NCBI RefSeq assembly: GCF_028285565.1
Contig: NZ_JANQOY010000112.1
Span: 1-60,063 of the forward strand
DNA: 60,063 nt
Direction: 5' to 3'
From: Acaryochloris sp. IP29b_bin.148
GTDB lineage: Bacteria > Cyanobacteriota > Cyanobacteriia > Thermosynechococcales > Thermosynechococcaceae
This document shows, piece after piece, positions 45,149-54,473 of the stretch (its first letter is position 1; every line of letters begins with the position of its first letter). The position numbers were made by a program, and so were the translations under genes. Under the pieces are notes generated by a model, which saw nothing but the letters and a program-made list of their open reading frames with translations, ran no database searches and was not told the DNA's origin.

Positions 45149-46029
45149 TTTACAGCGCCACATCCTCTCACCACTTCTATGAATGCTTGCAGCACGGCAT
45201 TTGAATTATCGCAACGTGATGCCAAGGATAAATCAACCTGGGGGGCATCACTAAGCTGCCGATAAGCGACCTTGGGCCTCTGAAATTGTTGGACTGATGC
45301 AGATAGCAATGCTATCCCCATACCTGCTGCTACAAACCCGAGAATGACCTGCATTTCATCCGCTTCTTGAACGACAACGGGACTAAAATTTGCCTGTTGG
45401 CAGGCGACAATTGTGCGATCGTAGAGACCACAGCCGCGATGTCGCTGAAACGTAATGAAAGGCTCGTGCGCTAAATCTTGAATTTGGACCTGGTCTTGAG
45501 CTGTAAGAGGATGTTGCTCTGGAAGTGCGACTATCAATGGTTCTTCAAGGATTGTTTCAATGCTCAATCTTTCATCCTTTACAGGGGACACCATAAACCC
45601 AATATCTATGCGTTGTTTCAGAAGGGCATCAAATTGCTCTTCTGTGGTCATCCCATAGACCTCTAAATCAACATCTGGAAAGCGCTCGCGATACTGCTTC
45701 AAAGAGGCCGGGATCACGTCGTAGGTTGAAGATGCTTCGAACCCCACCACCAGTCTTCCAACCTCACCTCGACTGGCGCGTTGGGCCACTTGTATAGCGA
45801 TTTTGGCTTGGGTTAACACTTGTCGAACTTCGGGCAAAAACGCCGTTCCTGCTGCTGTTAGCTCAACTTTACGCTTGGTTCGGTGAAAGAGTTCTACGCC
45901 CAATTCCTGTTCAAGCTGGCGAATTTGACGGCTCAAGGGAGGTTGGGAGATAAGTAGACGTTCAGCCGCTCGCCCAAAACTCAATTCCTCAGCAACCGCC
46001 AAGAAATATTGAAGTTGTCGAATCTCCAT
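45145..46029 (-). CDS. LysR-family transcriptional regulator
   Basis: The 294-residue protein has the N-terminal LysR helix-turn-helix (MEIRQLQYFLAVAEELSFGRAAERL, SQPPLSRQIRQLEQELG) and a C-terminal ligand-binding domain. It is divergent from the WrbA-type gene. The arrangement suggests it activates the neighbouring oxidoreductase, isochorismatase, esterase and epimerase genes in response to a small, perhaps aromatic or quinone, molecule. The effector is inference. A palindrome at 46039-46053 lies just before its start. Confidence 0.9.
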   Translation of the reverse strand: MEIRQLQYFLAVAEELSFGRAAERLLISQPPLSRQIRQLEQELGVELFHRTKRKVELTAAGTAFLPEVRQVLTQAKIAIQVAQRASRGEVGRLVVGFEASSTYDVIPASLKQYRERFPDVDLEVYGMTTEEQFDALLKQRIDIGFMVSPVKDERLSIETILEEPLIVALPEQHPLTAQDQVQIQDLAHEPFITFQRHRGCGLYDRTIVACQQANFSPVVVQEADEMQVILGFVAAGMGIALLSASVQQFQRPKVAYRQLSDAPQVDLSLASRCDNSNAVLQAFIEVVRGCGAVN

Positions 46030-46038
46030 AACAGACTG

Positions 46039-46053
46039 ATACCTAAAAAGTAT
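46039..46053. promoter_or_regulatory. LysR-type box next to the LysR start
   Basis: ATAC-CTAAAAA-GTAT fits the T-N11-A dyad of LysR binding sites and lies ten bases before the LysR start codon. Such a position usually serves autorepression. The rest of the intergenic DNA to 46439 (about 385 bases) holds only a short hairpin near 46154-46180 and no gene. Confidence 0.5.
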
Positions 46054-46439
46054 TAGTTGTGTTCAAAATCGGTATTGGACAAACATTACAGGCACTCAGT
46101 AAGTTTAAGAGGTCTTTTGCAATATGGGTAAAAAAATAAGAGGAGACTTTGGTGCAGGCAGTGTCAATACTGCTTTGCCTGGAAGCAATGACCTAAGAAT
46201 TATCTCCAGTTATTAGAGGGGTCTAGTACCAAGCCGACAATGGCAAATGACTTAATCACGTAAGGGCACCAAAAGGACTGAGACTGCAATCCAGACAAAC
46301 TTCGAGGCATTTGACAAAAACGAGTGAGCAGCTATGCCTCCTTGATATCGTTGCGATAGAGGGTTGTTCACTCAGGTAATCCAGTTGTTTACTACACCAT
46401 TTATTCAGTACACATCATTGTTTCTAGCCAGTGATCTTG

Positions 46440-47051
46440 ATGACCAATATTCTGATTGTCTACACCACAACCCTCGGCAATACCCAGAAAATGGCGGCAG
46501 CCGTTGCCAAGGGGGCTCGCTCTGTTACAGGAGTTGAAGTCATCTATAAAAGTTCTGATGAGGTGGAGATTGACCAAGTTAAAACCTGCCAGGCTCTGAT
46601 TGTGGGCACACCCATCCGTCATCGCACCGCTGATGCCCGTATCAAAGGATTTATTGAAGATACGCTCGAAAAATTGTGGCTCACGGACGACATGGTGGGC
46701 AAGGTCGGCGGTGTGTTCAGTGTAGGGGGCGGCTACGGCAATATGGGTGCAGGCTGTGAATTAGCTCAATTAGGTATTCTGAGCGCGATGGCTGCCTGCG
46801 GCATGGTGTTGGTGACTTTGCCAAAAACAACGCCAGGGTTCGAAGTGGCAGGAATGCATTGGGGACCCAACGGTCGTTCTGGTGGACCCAAGATGGAGCC
46901 CGTTGGGGTCACCGACGCAATGATTGAAACTGCTTTTCATCACGGGGGGAATATTGCACGGGTCGCGATGGCATTGGACAGTAAAGCGGTGATGGCCCGT
47001 GGTAATGTTGCGCCTTCTCCAGAAATCGCTGACTTGTTTTTAAACGGCTAA
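46440..47051 (+). CDS. WrbA-type NAD(P)H:quinone oxidoreductase (flavodoxin fold)
   Basis: This flavoprotein of about 203 residues starts with the FMN phosphate loop (ILIVYTTTLGNTQKMA). It has the WrbA-typical GTPIRHRTADARIKGF segment, GGGYGNMGAG around the isoalloxazine site and HWGPNGRSGG near the end. It reduces quinones by two electrons and limits radical formation. The ATG at 46440 is preferred to the GTG at 46431. The isochorismatase gene follows 33 bases later in the same direction. Confidence 0.85.
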   Translation: MTNILIVYTTTLGNTQKMAAAVAKGARSVTGVEVIYKSSDEVEIDQVKTCQALIVGTPIRHRTADARIKGFIEDTLEKLWLTDDMVGKVGGVFSVGGGYGNMGAGCELAQLGILSAMAACGMVLVTLPKTTPGFEVAGMHWGPNGRSGGPKMEPVGVTDAMIETAFHHGGNIARVAMALDSKAVMARGNVAPSPEIADLFLNG

Positions 47052-47084
47052 CGCAGACTGAAATTATCTAGGAGAAACGAACAG

Positions 47085-47702
47085 ATGACTGTGGTTCAAT
47101 TCAGGCAAGAGAACTCCGCCCTGCTACTGATTGATCATCAAGTGGGCACGATGAAACTGATTAAAAACCTTCCCCTCACGGAGGTCGAGAAGAACACCAT
47201 TGCCCTTGCCCACATTGCTAAGACCCTCAACCTGCCTGTCGTTTTAACTAGCAGCCAGGAAGATCGGTTTCAAGGACCGCTGATGGAAGCTGTGGCTAAA
47301 ATCCTACCCGATGCCTATGAAGCAAGAGTTAAACGGGCCGGAATTGTGAACGCTTGGGATGATCCTAATTTTGTTACAGCAGTTAAGGATACCGGAAAGA
47401 CTAATCTTATTATGGCCGGTATTACAACCGATGTTTGTCTTATTTATCCTGCTATGAGTGCTATCCAAGCAGGCTATCGTGTCCAAGCCGTTATGGATGC
47501 ATCGGGTTCCCCGTTTCACCTTTCTGAGCAGCTTGCCCAGCAACGCATGCATGATGCAGGTGTGGTGTTGACGGCAACGATTACGCTGATTGCAGAGCTG
47601 GTTCAAGACTGGAGTCGTCCAGAAGGCGTTGAACTTCAGCAGATGTTGTTTAGCGATATCCTGTCCTCAGACTTCATTGAAGGTAATCAGACGCCCTACT
47701 AA
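47085..47702 (+). CDS. Isochorismatase-family cysteine hydrolase (YcaC-like)
   Basis: The 205-residue enzyme has the family triad: Asp in ALLLIDHQVG (about residue 17), Lys in VKRAGIVNAW and the nucleophilic Cys in GITTDVCLIYPAM. YcaC-like members hydrolyse small amides or related compounds, but the substrate is unknown. A GGAGAAACG ribosome site precedes the ATG. It is likely cotranscribed with the WrbA-type gene. Confidence 0.88.
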   Translation: MTVVQFRQENSALLLIDHQVGTMKLIKNLPLTEVEKNTIALAHIAKTLNLPVVLTSSQEDRFQGPLMEAVAKILPDAYEARVKRAGIVNAWDDPNFVTAVKDTGKTNLIMAGITTDVCLIYPAMSAIQAGYRVQAVMDASGSPFHLSEQLAQQRMHDAGVVLTATITLIAELVQDWSRPEGVELQQMLFSDILSSDFIEGNQTPY

Positions 47703-47753
47703 TCGGGTTGATACAGTTCCCCGTGACATCAATATTTTGAGCTTGGAAATCGT

Positions 47754-48725
47754 ATGAATACCGATATACTCGCGAAAATGACGGCAGATACCCGTGCTCT
47801 AGTAGAACAGATGCAGTCTCAGAGTTCCTCTCCTTCCCCTGAAGAGAATTGGATTGAGGTCATCCGCAGGGAATATCGGCAGATCATCCCTCTTGCTGGT
47901 GAAGTCACAGCGGTTGAGACCGTTGAATCGCTTGAGGTCTCATCAGACTCTTGCTCAATCCAATTACGGCTTTATCGGCCTGCTCCCGGCTACCTACCTG
48001 CACTGGTCTATTTTCATGGAGGTGGATTTGTCAGTGGCGATCTAGATACCCATGACCGACCCCTACGTGCGGTTGCTAATCAAAGCGGCTGTGTGGTGAT
48101 TGCAGTGGAATACCGTCTAGCACCGGAATTTCCTTTCCCAGCAGCTCCTGAGGATTGTTACACTGCCTTGCAGTGGGTTCGAGCACGAGCTAAGCAGTTG
48201 CAGATCAACGCTAACCAGATTGCGGTGGGAGGAGATAGCGCTGGTGGATTATTGGCGGCAGTAGTTTGTCTGATGTGTCGAGATCGCAATCAAGATCAGC
48301 CCACCGCTCAGATTTTGATTTATCCCAATACAGATCTAACGGCAGGCACTGATTCCTGGTATGAACTGGATTTCTTACATCCATCTCAATCTCGCGCCAA
48401 TTTTCTCAAGCAGATTGAGCTATATACGCCCGACCCAGCAAAGCGAACACAGCCTTATGCCTCGCCTTTGTCTGCTTCTGATCTGTCACAGTTGGCACCT
48501 ACTTTGGTGGTCACAGCAGAGCTTGATGCCCAACGCGACGAAGGGGAAAGCTATGCTCAGCGATTGCGTGAAGCCAGGTGTTTGGTGACTCACACTCGCT
48601 ACCCCGGTGTTATTCACGGTTTCTTTCAACTGGGTGGGGCGATCTCTTCTGGCAAGGTAGCTATACACGAAGTCGCTAGCTTTCTCCAGCTTCGTTTTAG
48701 CACTTCCACTTGCCGTAGATTGTGA
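47754..48725 (+). CDS. Alpha/beta hydrolase of the hormone-sensitive lipase family
   Basis: This 323-residue esterase has the oxyanion motif FHGGGFVSGD and the nucleophile elbow GGDSAGGLLA with the active serine. The Asp (AELDAQRDE) and His (GVIHGFF) of the triad lie near the C-terminus. It should hydrolyse short-chain carboxylic esters. It lies 51 bases after the isochorismatase gene in the same direction. Confidence 0.9.
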   Translation: MNTDILAKMTADTRALVEQMQSQSSSPSPEENWIEVIRREYRQIIPLAGEVTAVETVESLEVSSDSCSIQLRLYRPAPGYLPALVYFHGGGFVSGDLDTHDRPLRAVANQSGCVVIAVEYRLAPEFPFPAAPEDCYTALQWVRARAKQLQINANQIAVGGDSAGGLLAAVVCLMCRDRNQDQPTAQILIYPNTDLTAGTDSWYELDFLHPSQSRANFLKQIELYTPDPAKRTQPYASPLSASDLSQLAPTLVVTAELDAQRDEGESYAQRLREARCLVTHTRYPGVIHGFFQLGGAISSGKVAIHEVASFLQLRFSTSTCRRL

Positions 48726-48785
48726 TATTGGTTTAATTTATGCGGCAATTGACTTAGCATTCAAAGTCAGAGTAAAGAAGCAACT

Positions 48786-49664
48786 ATGCGCGTTTTTATC
48801 ATCGGTGGCACAGGCTACATTGGTACCAGTACGGTTAGAGTTTTGCAAAACAGAGGGCATCTGACCACAGCGCTGATTCGAGATGAGAAGCGAAGTTCGC
48901 AACTCCAAAGCACAGGGGCAAAAACCCTGCTCGGGGATCTTGCCAATCCCGAAACCTTGACCACCGCCATACAAGCTAGTGATGCTTTAGTTTACACGGC
49001 TGCAGGTCAAAGCGAAGCCTACGCTCAAGTAGAGGAAAAGGTCATTAAGCATATTCTGACTATACTTGAAGGCAGTGATAAGACTTTCGTCAAAATCACT
49101 GGCAGTATGGTCTTTGGCGATACCGGGCCAAACGGATTCTCTGAAACAGCAACATTCAATCCGCCCCCACCTCTGGCAGGAGCAGCAGCGCTATCGGAGA
49201 CGATCAGAGTAGCTGCTAATCGAGGGATAAAAACGGTTCAGATCTTTCCATCTTATGTCTACGGACGCAACGGCGGCGATATCCCTAGCATTATGTTGAG
49301 GGTAGCAAAACAAGAAGGGAAGGGCATCTATGTTGCTGATGGCAAAGCAATGTGGTCCACTGTTCATGTAGATGATGTTGGCCAGCTGATTGCTTTAGCT
49401 GTGGAGAAAGCATCAGCAGGTAGTATTTTGTTCCCTGCTACATCTGCTATGACGATCAAGGAGATCTCTCAAGATATTGCTGATGCTGCAGGGCTCGATC
49501 AAGCAATAGGGTTAACGATGGAAGAAGCACAGAACAAGCTGGGCTTCTTTGCGATTCCACTGACACTCAATCAGGTCTTTAGTGATCAGGCCGCTAGTCA
49601 GTTGGGCTGGCAACCTCATGAACTGTCGTTATCAGAGTCACTCAAACATGACCATCAAATCTGA
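48786..49664 (+). CDS. NAD-dependent epimerase/dehydratase-family protein
   Basis: The 292-residue protein has the Rossmann dinucleotide site VFIIGGTGYIGTSTVRVL at its N-terminus and an atypical extended-SDR body in which SYVYGRNGGD carries the candidate active-site tyrosine. Substrate specificity is unknown. It is the last gene of the module bounded by the two copies of the response-regulator start. The 240 bases to the next gene hold no recognised feature. Confidence 0.85.
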   Translation: MRVFIIGGTGYIGTSTVRVLQNRGHLTTALIRDEKRSSQLQSTGAKTLLGDLANPETLTTAIQASDALVYTAAGQSEAYAQVEEKVIKHILTILEGSDKTFVKITGSMVFGDTGPNGFSETATFNPPPPLAGAAALSETIRVAANRGIKTVQIFPSYVYGRNGGDIPSIMLRVAKQEGKGIYVADGKAMWSTVHVDDVGQLIALAVEKASAGSILFPATSAMTIKEISQDIADAAGLDQAIGLTMEEAQNKLGFFAIPLTLNQVFSDQAASQLGWQPHELSLSESLKHDHQI

Positions 49665-49912
49665 ATCAATCAGGGACAGTACAGCTCAATATGTTTCTCC
49701 TATGTTTGGGAGAAAAGTGATGAATCTTTGCTGGCAACCATTAAAGTTAGACACAGTAACAAGACTTTTGCAGATTCCTTCTACTACCCCCAACACTCTT
49801 TAACTATGCATTGAGCATTGGGCTCTCGTAGCAAACGGTTGATTCCCCCCTTCCCTTTTATCAGAGGCTATCTGTACACAAGAATCTGAAAACATCAGAA
49901 TATATTTTGCTA

Positions 49913-51586
49913 ATGGCTGAACAAAAAGCTGGGACTCCAAAACCTGTCATCGTTGCTGTAGATGATGACCCTGCGGTGTTACAAGCCGTTGCTCGCGACC
50001 TCCGCAAACAGTATGGCGATCGTTTTCGAATTATTCGGGCGGACTCTGGGGTAACTGCTTTAGATACGGTTCAACAGCTCAAGCTGCGGGGGGATATCAT
50101 CGCTCTCTTCTTGGTCGATCAAAGAATGCCGCAAATGAGCGGGGTTGAATTTATTGCACAAGCTAGTGAACTTTTCCCCATGGCTAAGCGAGCCCTACTC
50201 ACAGCTTATGCTGATACGAATGCCGCCATTGATTCAATCAATAAGGCCCAACTGGACTATTACCTTCTCAAACCCTGGGATCCACCAGAGGAGAAACTCT
50301 ACCCCGTCTTAGATGATTTGATTCGAGACTGGCTAGCCACCTTTAAGCCTGAATTCAAAGGGGTTAAGGTGATTAGCGATCGCTGGTCTCCTCAGTCCCA
50401 TGCCCTGCGAGATTTTTTGGCTCGTAACCAGGTCCCCTACCGCTGGTTAGATATAGAGAGTAATCCAGAGGCCCAGCAGCTCGTTTCCTGTGCGGGAGAA
50501 ACGGATTCCCCTTGCCTCCCCTTGGTGTTATTGCCTAATGGCGAGAAGCTGGTCAAACCCGGCACAACAGAGCTGGCTCAAGCGGTGGGGATGCAAACAG
50601 AAGCTGAGAAACCCTTCTACGATTTAGTGATTGTGGGGGGTGGGCCTGCTGGCTTGGCTGCAGCCGTCTATGGGGCCTCAGAGGGCTTACATACCGTTAT
50701 GGTGGAACGGGAAGCACCAGGGGGGCAGGCGGGCACTAGCTCACGCATCGAAAATTACCTGGGTTTTCCCGTCGGGTTGAGCGGGGGTGACTTAGCCCGT
50801 CGGGCGGTGACCCAAGCCAAGCGCTTTGGGGTAGAAATCCTCACGCCTCAGGAAGTCTCCGGCATTCGCATTCAGGAAAACTATCGCATTATCACTCTCT
50901 CAGATGGCAGTGAGATTAGCTGCCATGCCCTCATTCTAGCCATGGGAGTTGCTTGGCGGCGGCTCACTGTACCCGGAATTGAGCAGTTTACTGGGGCGGG
51001 TGTCTATTACGGTGCAGCTCAAACTGAAGCTGCTGCCTGCCAGGATGAGGAGGTCTACATCGTGGGGGGAGCCAACTCAGCGGGTCAGGGAGCCATGTAT
51101 TTTTCAAAGTATGCTCGCAAAGTGCATATTCTAGTGCGAGGTGAATCCTTAAAGAAAAGTATGTCGCAATATCTGATTGATCAGATTGCTGGAACTGACA
51201 ATATTGAGGTTTTGCCGTTCCACAGCGTGGTTGAGGCCAAGGGGCATGAACGCTTAGAGCAGATCCTAGTCAAAGATTCTCAAACGGATGAAGTCAAAAC
51301 CTTTGACGCCAACTCTCTATTTATTTTTATTGGGGCAACGCCGAGTACTGATTGGCTAGAGGGGGTGGTACATCGAGATCAGCGAGGCTTTATCTGCACT
51401 GGACCCGATATTCCTCAGGAGACGCCATGGCCCTTAGAGCGGGATCGTTTCTTGCTGGAAACCAATGTGCCAGGAATCTTTGCAGTAGGAGATGTTCGGC
51501 ATGGCTCGGTAAAACGAGTTGCCTCTGGCGTGGGAGAAGGGTCCATCTGTGTCCAGTTTGTTCATCGTCATTTAACCAATGTTTAG
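49913..51586 (+). CDS. Receiver domain fused to glutaredoxin-like and thioredoxin-reductase-like domains
   Basis: The protein of about 557 residues has three parts. First is a receiver domain (acidic VDDDP, phospho-acceptor Asp69 in LVDQRMP). Second is a thioredoxin-fold region (about 150-230; VISDRWSPQSHALRDFL, PLVLLPNGEKLVKPG) in which the usual CxxC is SPQS. Third is a FAD/NAD(P)H flavoprotein core (VGGGPAGLAAAVYGASEG; IVGGANSAGQGAMYFS) whose usual redox CxxC is replaced by AQTE. It should bind FAD and a pyridine nucleotide but cannot exchange disulfides like thioredoxin reductase. The histidine kinase gene begins 13 bases after its stop and is the likely partner. Starts at 49907 and 49913 are both possible; the second matches the duplicated fragment. 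Confidence 0.9.
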   Translation: MAEQKAGTPKPVIVAVDDDPAVLQAVARDLRKQYGDRFRIIRADSGVTALDTVQQLKLRGDIIALFLVDQRMPQMSGVEFIAQASELFPMAKRALLTAYADTNAAIDSINKAQLDYYLLKPWDPPEEKLYPVLDDLIRDWLATFKPEFKGVKVISDRWSPQSHALRDFLARNQVPYRWLDIESNPEAQQLVSCAGETDSPCLPLVLLPNGEKLVKPGTTELAQAVGMQTEAEKPFYDLVIVGGGPAGLAAAVYGASEGLHTVMVEREAPGGQAGTSSRIENYLGFPVGLSGGDLARRAVTQAKRFGVEILTPQEVSGIRIQENYRIITLSDGSEISCHALILAMGVAWRRLTVPGIEQFTGAGVYYGAAQTEAAACQDEEVYIVGGANSAGQGAMYFSKYARKVHILVRGESLKKSMSQYLIDQIAGTDNIEVLPFHSVVEAKGHERLEQILVKDSQTDEVKTFDANSLFIFIGATPSTDWLEGVVHRDQRGFICTGPDIPQETPWPLERDRFLLETNVPGIFAVGDVRHGSVKRVASGVGEGSICVQFVHRHLTNV

Positions 51587-51598
51587 CCAGGGGCTGTC

Positions 51599-53011
51599 AT
51601 GCTGTGTTCGCAAGCTCTTTTGCAAATCAAACCTTTTCAGGTACTACCACCGGAGCGGTTGGATTGGATCTGCGATCGCACACAACATATCCACTTAGCT
51701 CCAGGTGAAGTCCTCGTCCGGGAAGGCGAGCCCCCACTGGGATTTTTTATCCAAGTCAGCGGTCAAATTACCGTAAGCCGTAGCAGCAATGGCGCGGATA
51801 TGCCCGTAGGTCGTCATGTGAGTCCATCTTTCTTTGGAGAAATTCAATGCCTGACGGAAGATTTAGTTCCTGTTACGCTCACGGCTGATACTAATACCGA
51901 CCTCTATCGACTCAATTGTCCTGACTTTTTAGAAGTTCTCCATAGCTGCCGTGACTTTGAAAAAGACATCTTTTGCACCATGGAGAAGCGGTTACGCGGC
52001 CTAGAATCTTTTATTCAAAGCCGGGAAAAAATGGCTGCCTTAGGAACACTTTCAGCAGGACTGGCCCATGAACTCAACAACCCGGCAGCCGCTCTAGTGC
52101 GGGTACTTAAAGACGTGAAACCCGCCATCCTGGAATTGCAACGAATGAATTTGGTGTATGGTCAACACCAAGTGGATGATGAGCATACTCAGCAATGGTT
52201 GGCGCTAAGAGATCACGGTTTTAATGCCATTGCCAATCCCCAAAATGATCCTCTAGTCTTGGGGGATCGAGAAGATGCCCTGACTGACTGGCTAGAGAAC
52301 TATGGGGTTGACGAAGCTTGGAAGTTGGCTGAACCACTGGCTGCAGGGGAAGTAGAGCCTGAGACCCTTGAGCTGCTTATGAATCGCTGGCGTGATAGTG
52401 ATACTGAACTACGGGATATGGGACTGAGATGGTTAGCGCTCTCCTTCGATGTCATGGGGCTGATCACCAAAGGGTTGGATGGGGCAGAGCGGATCTCGAC
52501 GCTAGTGCAGTCCATGAAGTCCTATTCCTATATGGATCGGGCAGCCCAGCAAGAAGTGGATATCCATGATGGTATTGAAGATACACTGCGCTTGTTTGCA
52601 TTCAAGCTCAAGCATGGCATCAAGGTTGACCGTCACTATGACCAGGACCTCCCTAAAATGATGGCCTTTGGCAGTGAGCTGAACCAGGTGTGGACCAATC
52701 TATTGGATAACGCCATCGACGCTTTAGGGGAAAGTCCTCCCACTTCCGAACCGCCTAAAATTACGATTCGGACTTGTCAAAAGAACGGCTGTATCCGGGT
52801 TGAAGTGGAGGATAATGGTCCTGGTATCCCGACTGAGATTAAAACTCGCATTTTGGAACCGTTTTTTACTACCAAACCCATGGGGAAAGGCTCGGGATTA
52901 GGATTAGATGTCGTCCGTCGGATCGTTGAAAATCGTCATGGCGGCAGCCTAATGGTGGAATCTGCACCGGGAAAGACGTGCTTTGCGATTTTGTTGCCAC
53001 TCACTCAGTAG
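51599..53011 (+). CDS. Histidine kinase with N-terminal cyclic-nucleotide-binding domain
   Basis: This 470-residue kinase begins with a Crp-like effector domain (residues 15-130; LAPGEVLVREGEPPLGFFIQVSG). A dimerisation and phosphotransfer region follows, with His157 in LSAGLAHELNNPAAA, and an HATPase domain (NLLDNAIDAL, VEDNGPGIP, GSGLGLDVVRRIVE) closes the protein. It has no membrane segment, so it senses a cytoplasmic signal. The gene lies 13 bases downstream of the receiver-flavoprotein gene, and I expect the two proteins to form a two-component pair. Confidence 0.92.
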   Translation: MLCSQALLQIKPFQVLPPERLDWICDRTQHIHLAPGEVLVREGEPPLGFFIQVSGQITVSRSSNGADMPVGRHVSPSFFGEIQCLTEDLVPVTLTADTNTDLYRLNCPDFLEVLHSCRDFEKDIFCTMEKRLRGLESFIQSREKMAALGTLSAGLAHELNNPAAALVRVLKDVKPAILELQRMNLVYGQHQVDDEHTQQWLALRDHGFNAIANPQNDPLVLGDREDALTDWLENYGVDEAWKLAEPLAAGEVEPETLELLMNRWRDSDTELRDMGLRWLALSFDVMGLITKGLDGAERISTLVQSMKSYSYMDRAAQQEVDIHDGIEDTLRLFAFKLKHGIKVDRHYDQDLPKMMAFGSELNQVWTNLLDNAIDALGESPPTSEPPKITIRTCQKNGCIRVEVEDNGPGIPTEIKTRILEPFFTTKPMGKGSGLGLDVVRRIVENRHGGSLMVESAPGKTCFAILLPLTQ

Positions 53012-53116
53012 AGCCCTTCTAGTTGTATTGCCAATCATTTTTTTGCATACCACCACAACCACAGGTTTACCCTCTGCTCAAGAACGGCACAAAGGCTAAT
53101 AACGCAGGCTGCTGGA

Positions 53117-53755
53117 TTATGACCCCAGAGGCGCAGAGTCGCAAATAACTAAATGTCGGGTTCCATCAATCAATAGCCATCCTTCTTGGCGCAGATGACC
53201 TAAAAGACGGGTAATCGTCACTCGAGTGGTCCCGAGGAGATTGGCTAGCTGTTGGTGGGTAAAACGCACCTCTAGCCGAATCCCCTCTGGCGTCACCTGA
53301 CCAACTTCCTGCTTTAGCATCAGTAATAAGTGCTGCAAACGATCGCTCACCCGTCGCTGGCTAATCATGGCTAGAATGGCTTCTGTTTGCTGCAAACGAC
53401 GACTCAATTGTTGCAAAACGCCTTGAGCCAATAACGGGGAACTCTCTAGCTCAATCTGATTCAAGCGCATCAAAACCACATCAGACAAAGCGACGGCCTC
53501 ATAGGGATTTAATTGGGTTAACGGTAACCCAAAGGGCATGGCTGGATAGACAAAGCCTAAAACGGCTTCATCGCCAGTGGGAAATAAGGTGCTCAGTTGC
53601 ACAATGCCTCGGCAGACGATCCATAGGTCCTGGGAAGCCATCGGGATGGTTCGTCCACTTTTAAAGGCGTAGGTGTGACGGCCCTGATAGGCTTCTTCAA
53701 AAATTTGACGCCAGTCCGTGGGCGGTGGAGCGACGGGGACCTGTGATTGCAGCAT
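53117..53755 (-). CDS. Crp/Fnr-family transcriptional regulator
   Basis: The 212-residue protein has an N-terminal effector-binding beta-barrel (FKSGRTIPMASQDLWIVCRGIVQLS). A dimerisation helix and a C-terminal winged helix (RFTHQQLANLLGTTRVTITRLLGHLRQEGW) follow. Cysteines typical of Fnr 4Fe-4S proteins are absent. It resembles the Crp/NtcA side of the family, but the ligand is unknown. It is convergent with the kinase gene; a weak inverted repeat (GATTAA...TTAATC, 53834-53859) lies upstream of its start. Confidence 0.88.
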   Translation of the reverse strand: MLQSQVPVAPPPTDWRQIFEEAYQGRHTYAFKSGRTIPMASQDLWIVCRGIVQLSTLFPTGDEAVLGFVYPAMPFGLPLTQLNPYEAVALSDVVLMRLNQIELESSPLLAQGVLQQLSRRLQQTEAILAMISQRRVSDRLQHLLLMLKQEVGQVTPEGIRLEVRFTHQQLANLLGTTRVTITRLLGHLRQEGWLLIDGTRHLVICDSAPLGS

Positions 53756-53944
53756 CGGTTGGTTAGGGAGGTAGTGATCTAGTCCTACCCTACGAGACCG
53801 TGCTAAAGCAGAGGTAAATGCCTGGTTGTGAATGGATTAAGCTCTCACAAAGGATTAATCAGATTATGATTGAGCCCTAAAATTCGCACACTCTACCCTA
53901 CATTCTGGGCATCCTAAGGACAGCGTGAGAAGTAACCAGGCCTT

Positions 53945-54379
53945 ATGTTGCTAATTGATCGAAAAGATTTAGAATCCAGAGGAATTGAATGTCATGGGGT
54001 GTCAACCTTTATCTTTCTGAACAAGTGTTTTCAGAAGGGTCAGACCTTTGCCAACCATCAACGAGAGACTGCGATCGCATCTTGTCGCCAAATGTTAGAC
54101 GCAGGACTGATGAGCCTGATTGTCAATTATCAGAGCCATTTCACAATTTGGATAGAAACGAATGATGTGCCGACGTCTGAGCCTACTCCTACTGCATCCA
54201 CCACTCCTCAAGGTCAACCTAGAGAAGAGTCCTCTGAGCCCAGCGGGACGTCCAGAACGTTCTTGGCTAAGCTTAATGAACCGGTAGATATGAAAGCGGT
54301 CATGACTAAACTGAACGAGCCGATCCGTTTTAAGTCTTTATTTGGGAAAGAGGAACCGTCCCAACCATCAGAGCGTTGA
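53945..54379 (+). CDS. Hypothetical protein with repeated KLNEP motif
   Basis: This 144-residue protein has no signal or membrane segment. Residues 1-75 form a compact domain (LLIDRKDLESRGIECHGVSTFIFLNK), a Pro/Thr/Ser-rich linker follows, and the end carries two KLNEP motifs (AKLNEPVDMKAVMTKLNEPIRFKSLF). I do not recognise the family. It lies divergent from the Crp-type gene. Confidence 0.55.
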   Translation: MLLIDRKDLESRGIECHGVSTFIFLNKCFQKGQTFANHQRETAIASCRQMLDAGLMSLIVNYQSHFTIWIETNDVPTSEPTPTASTTPQGQPREESSEPSGTSRTFLAKLNEPVDMKAVMTKLNEPIRFKSLFGKEEPSQPSER

Positions 54380-54426
54380 AATTCCCCATCCAGATCGCCC
54401 GGAATGCACCGGAGTGTAGTCAATGA

Positions 54427-54445
54427 GGCAGATACAGTCTCTGCC
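54427..54445. terminator. Weak hairpin between converging genes
   Basis: GGCAGA and TCTGCC pair across seven bases, between the KLNEP gene and the convergent lipoprotein gene. The stem is short and there is no T-run. Confidence 0.25.
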
Positions 54446-54473
54446 CCATCAACGAGATAGAGGGGGCAAAGCC

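Noticed and set aside
49582..49803. Frame of 73 codons after the epimerase gene
   Set aside because: It overlaps the end of the epimerase gene out of frame, and its translation has no domain or signal.
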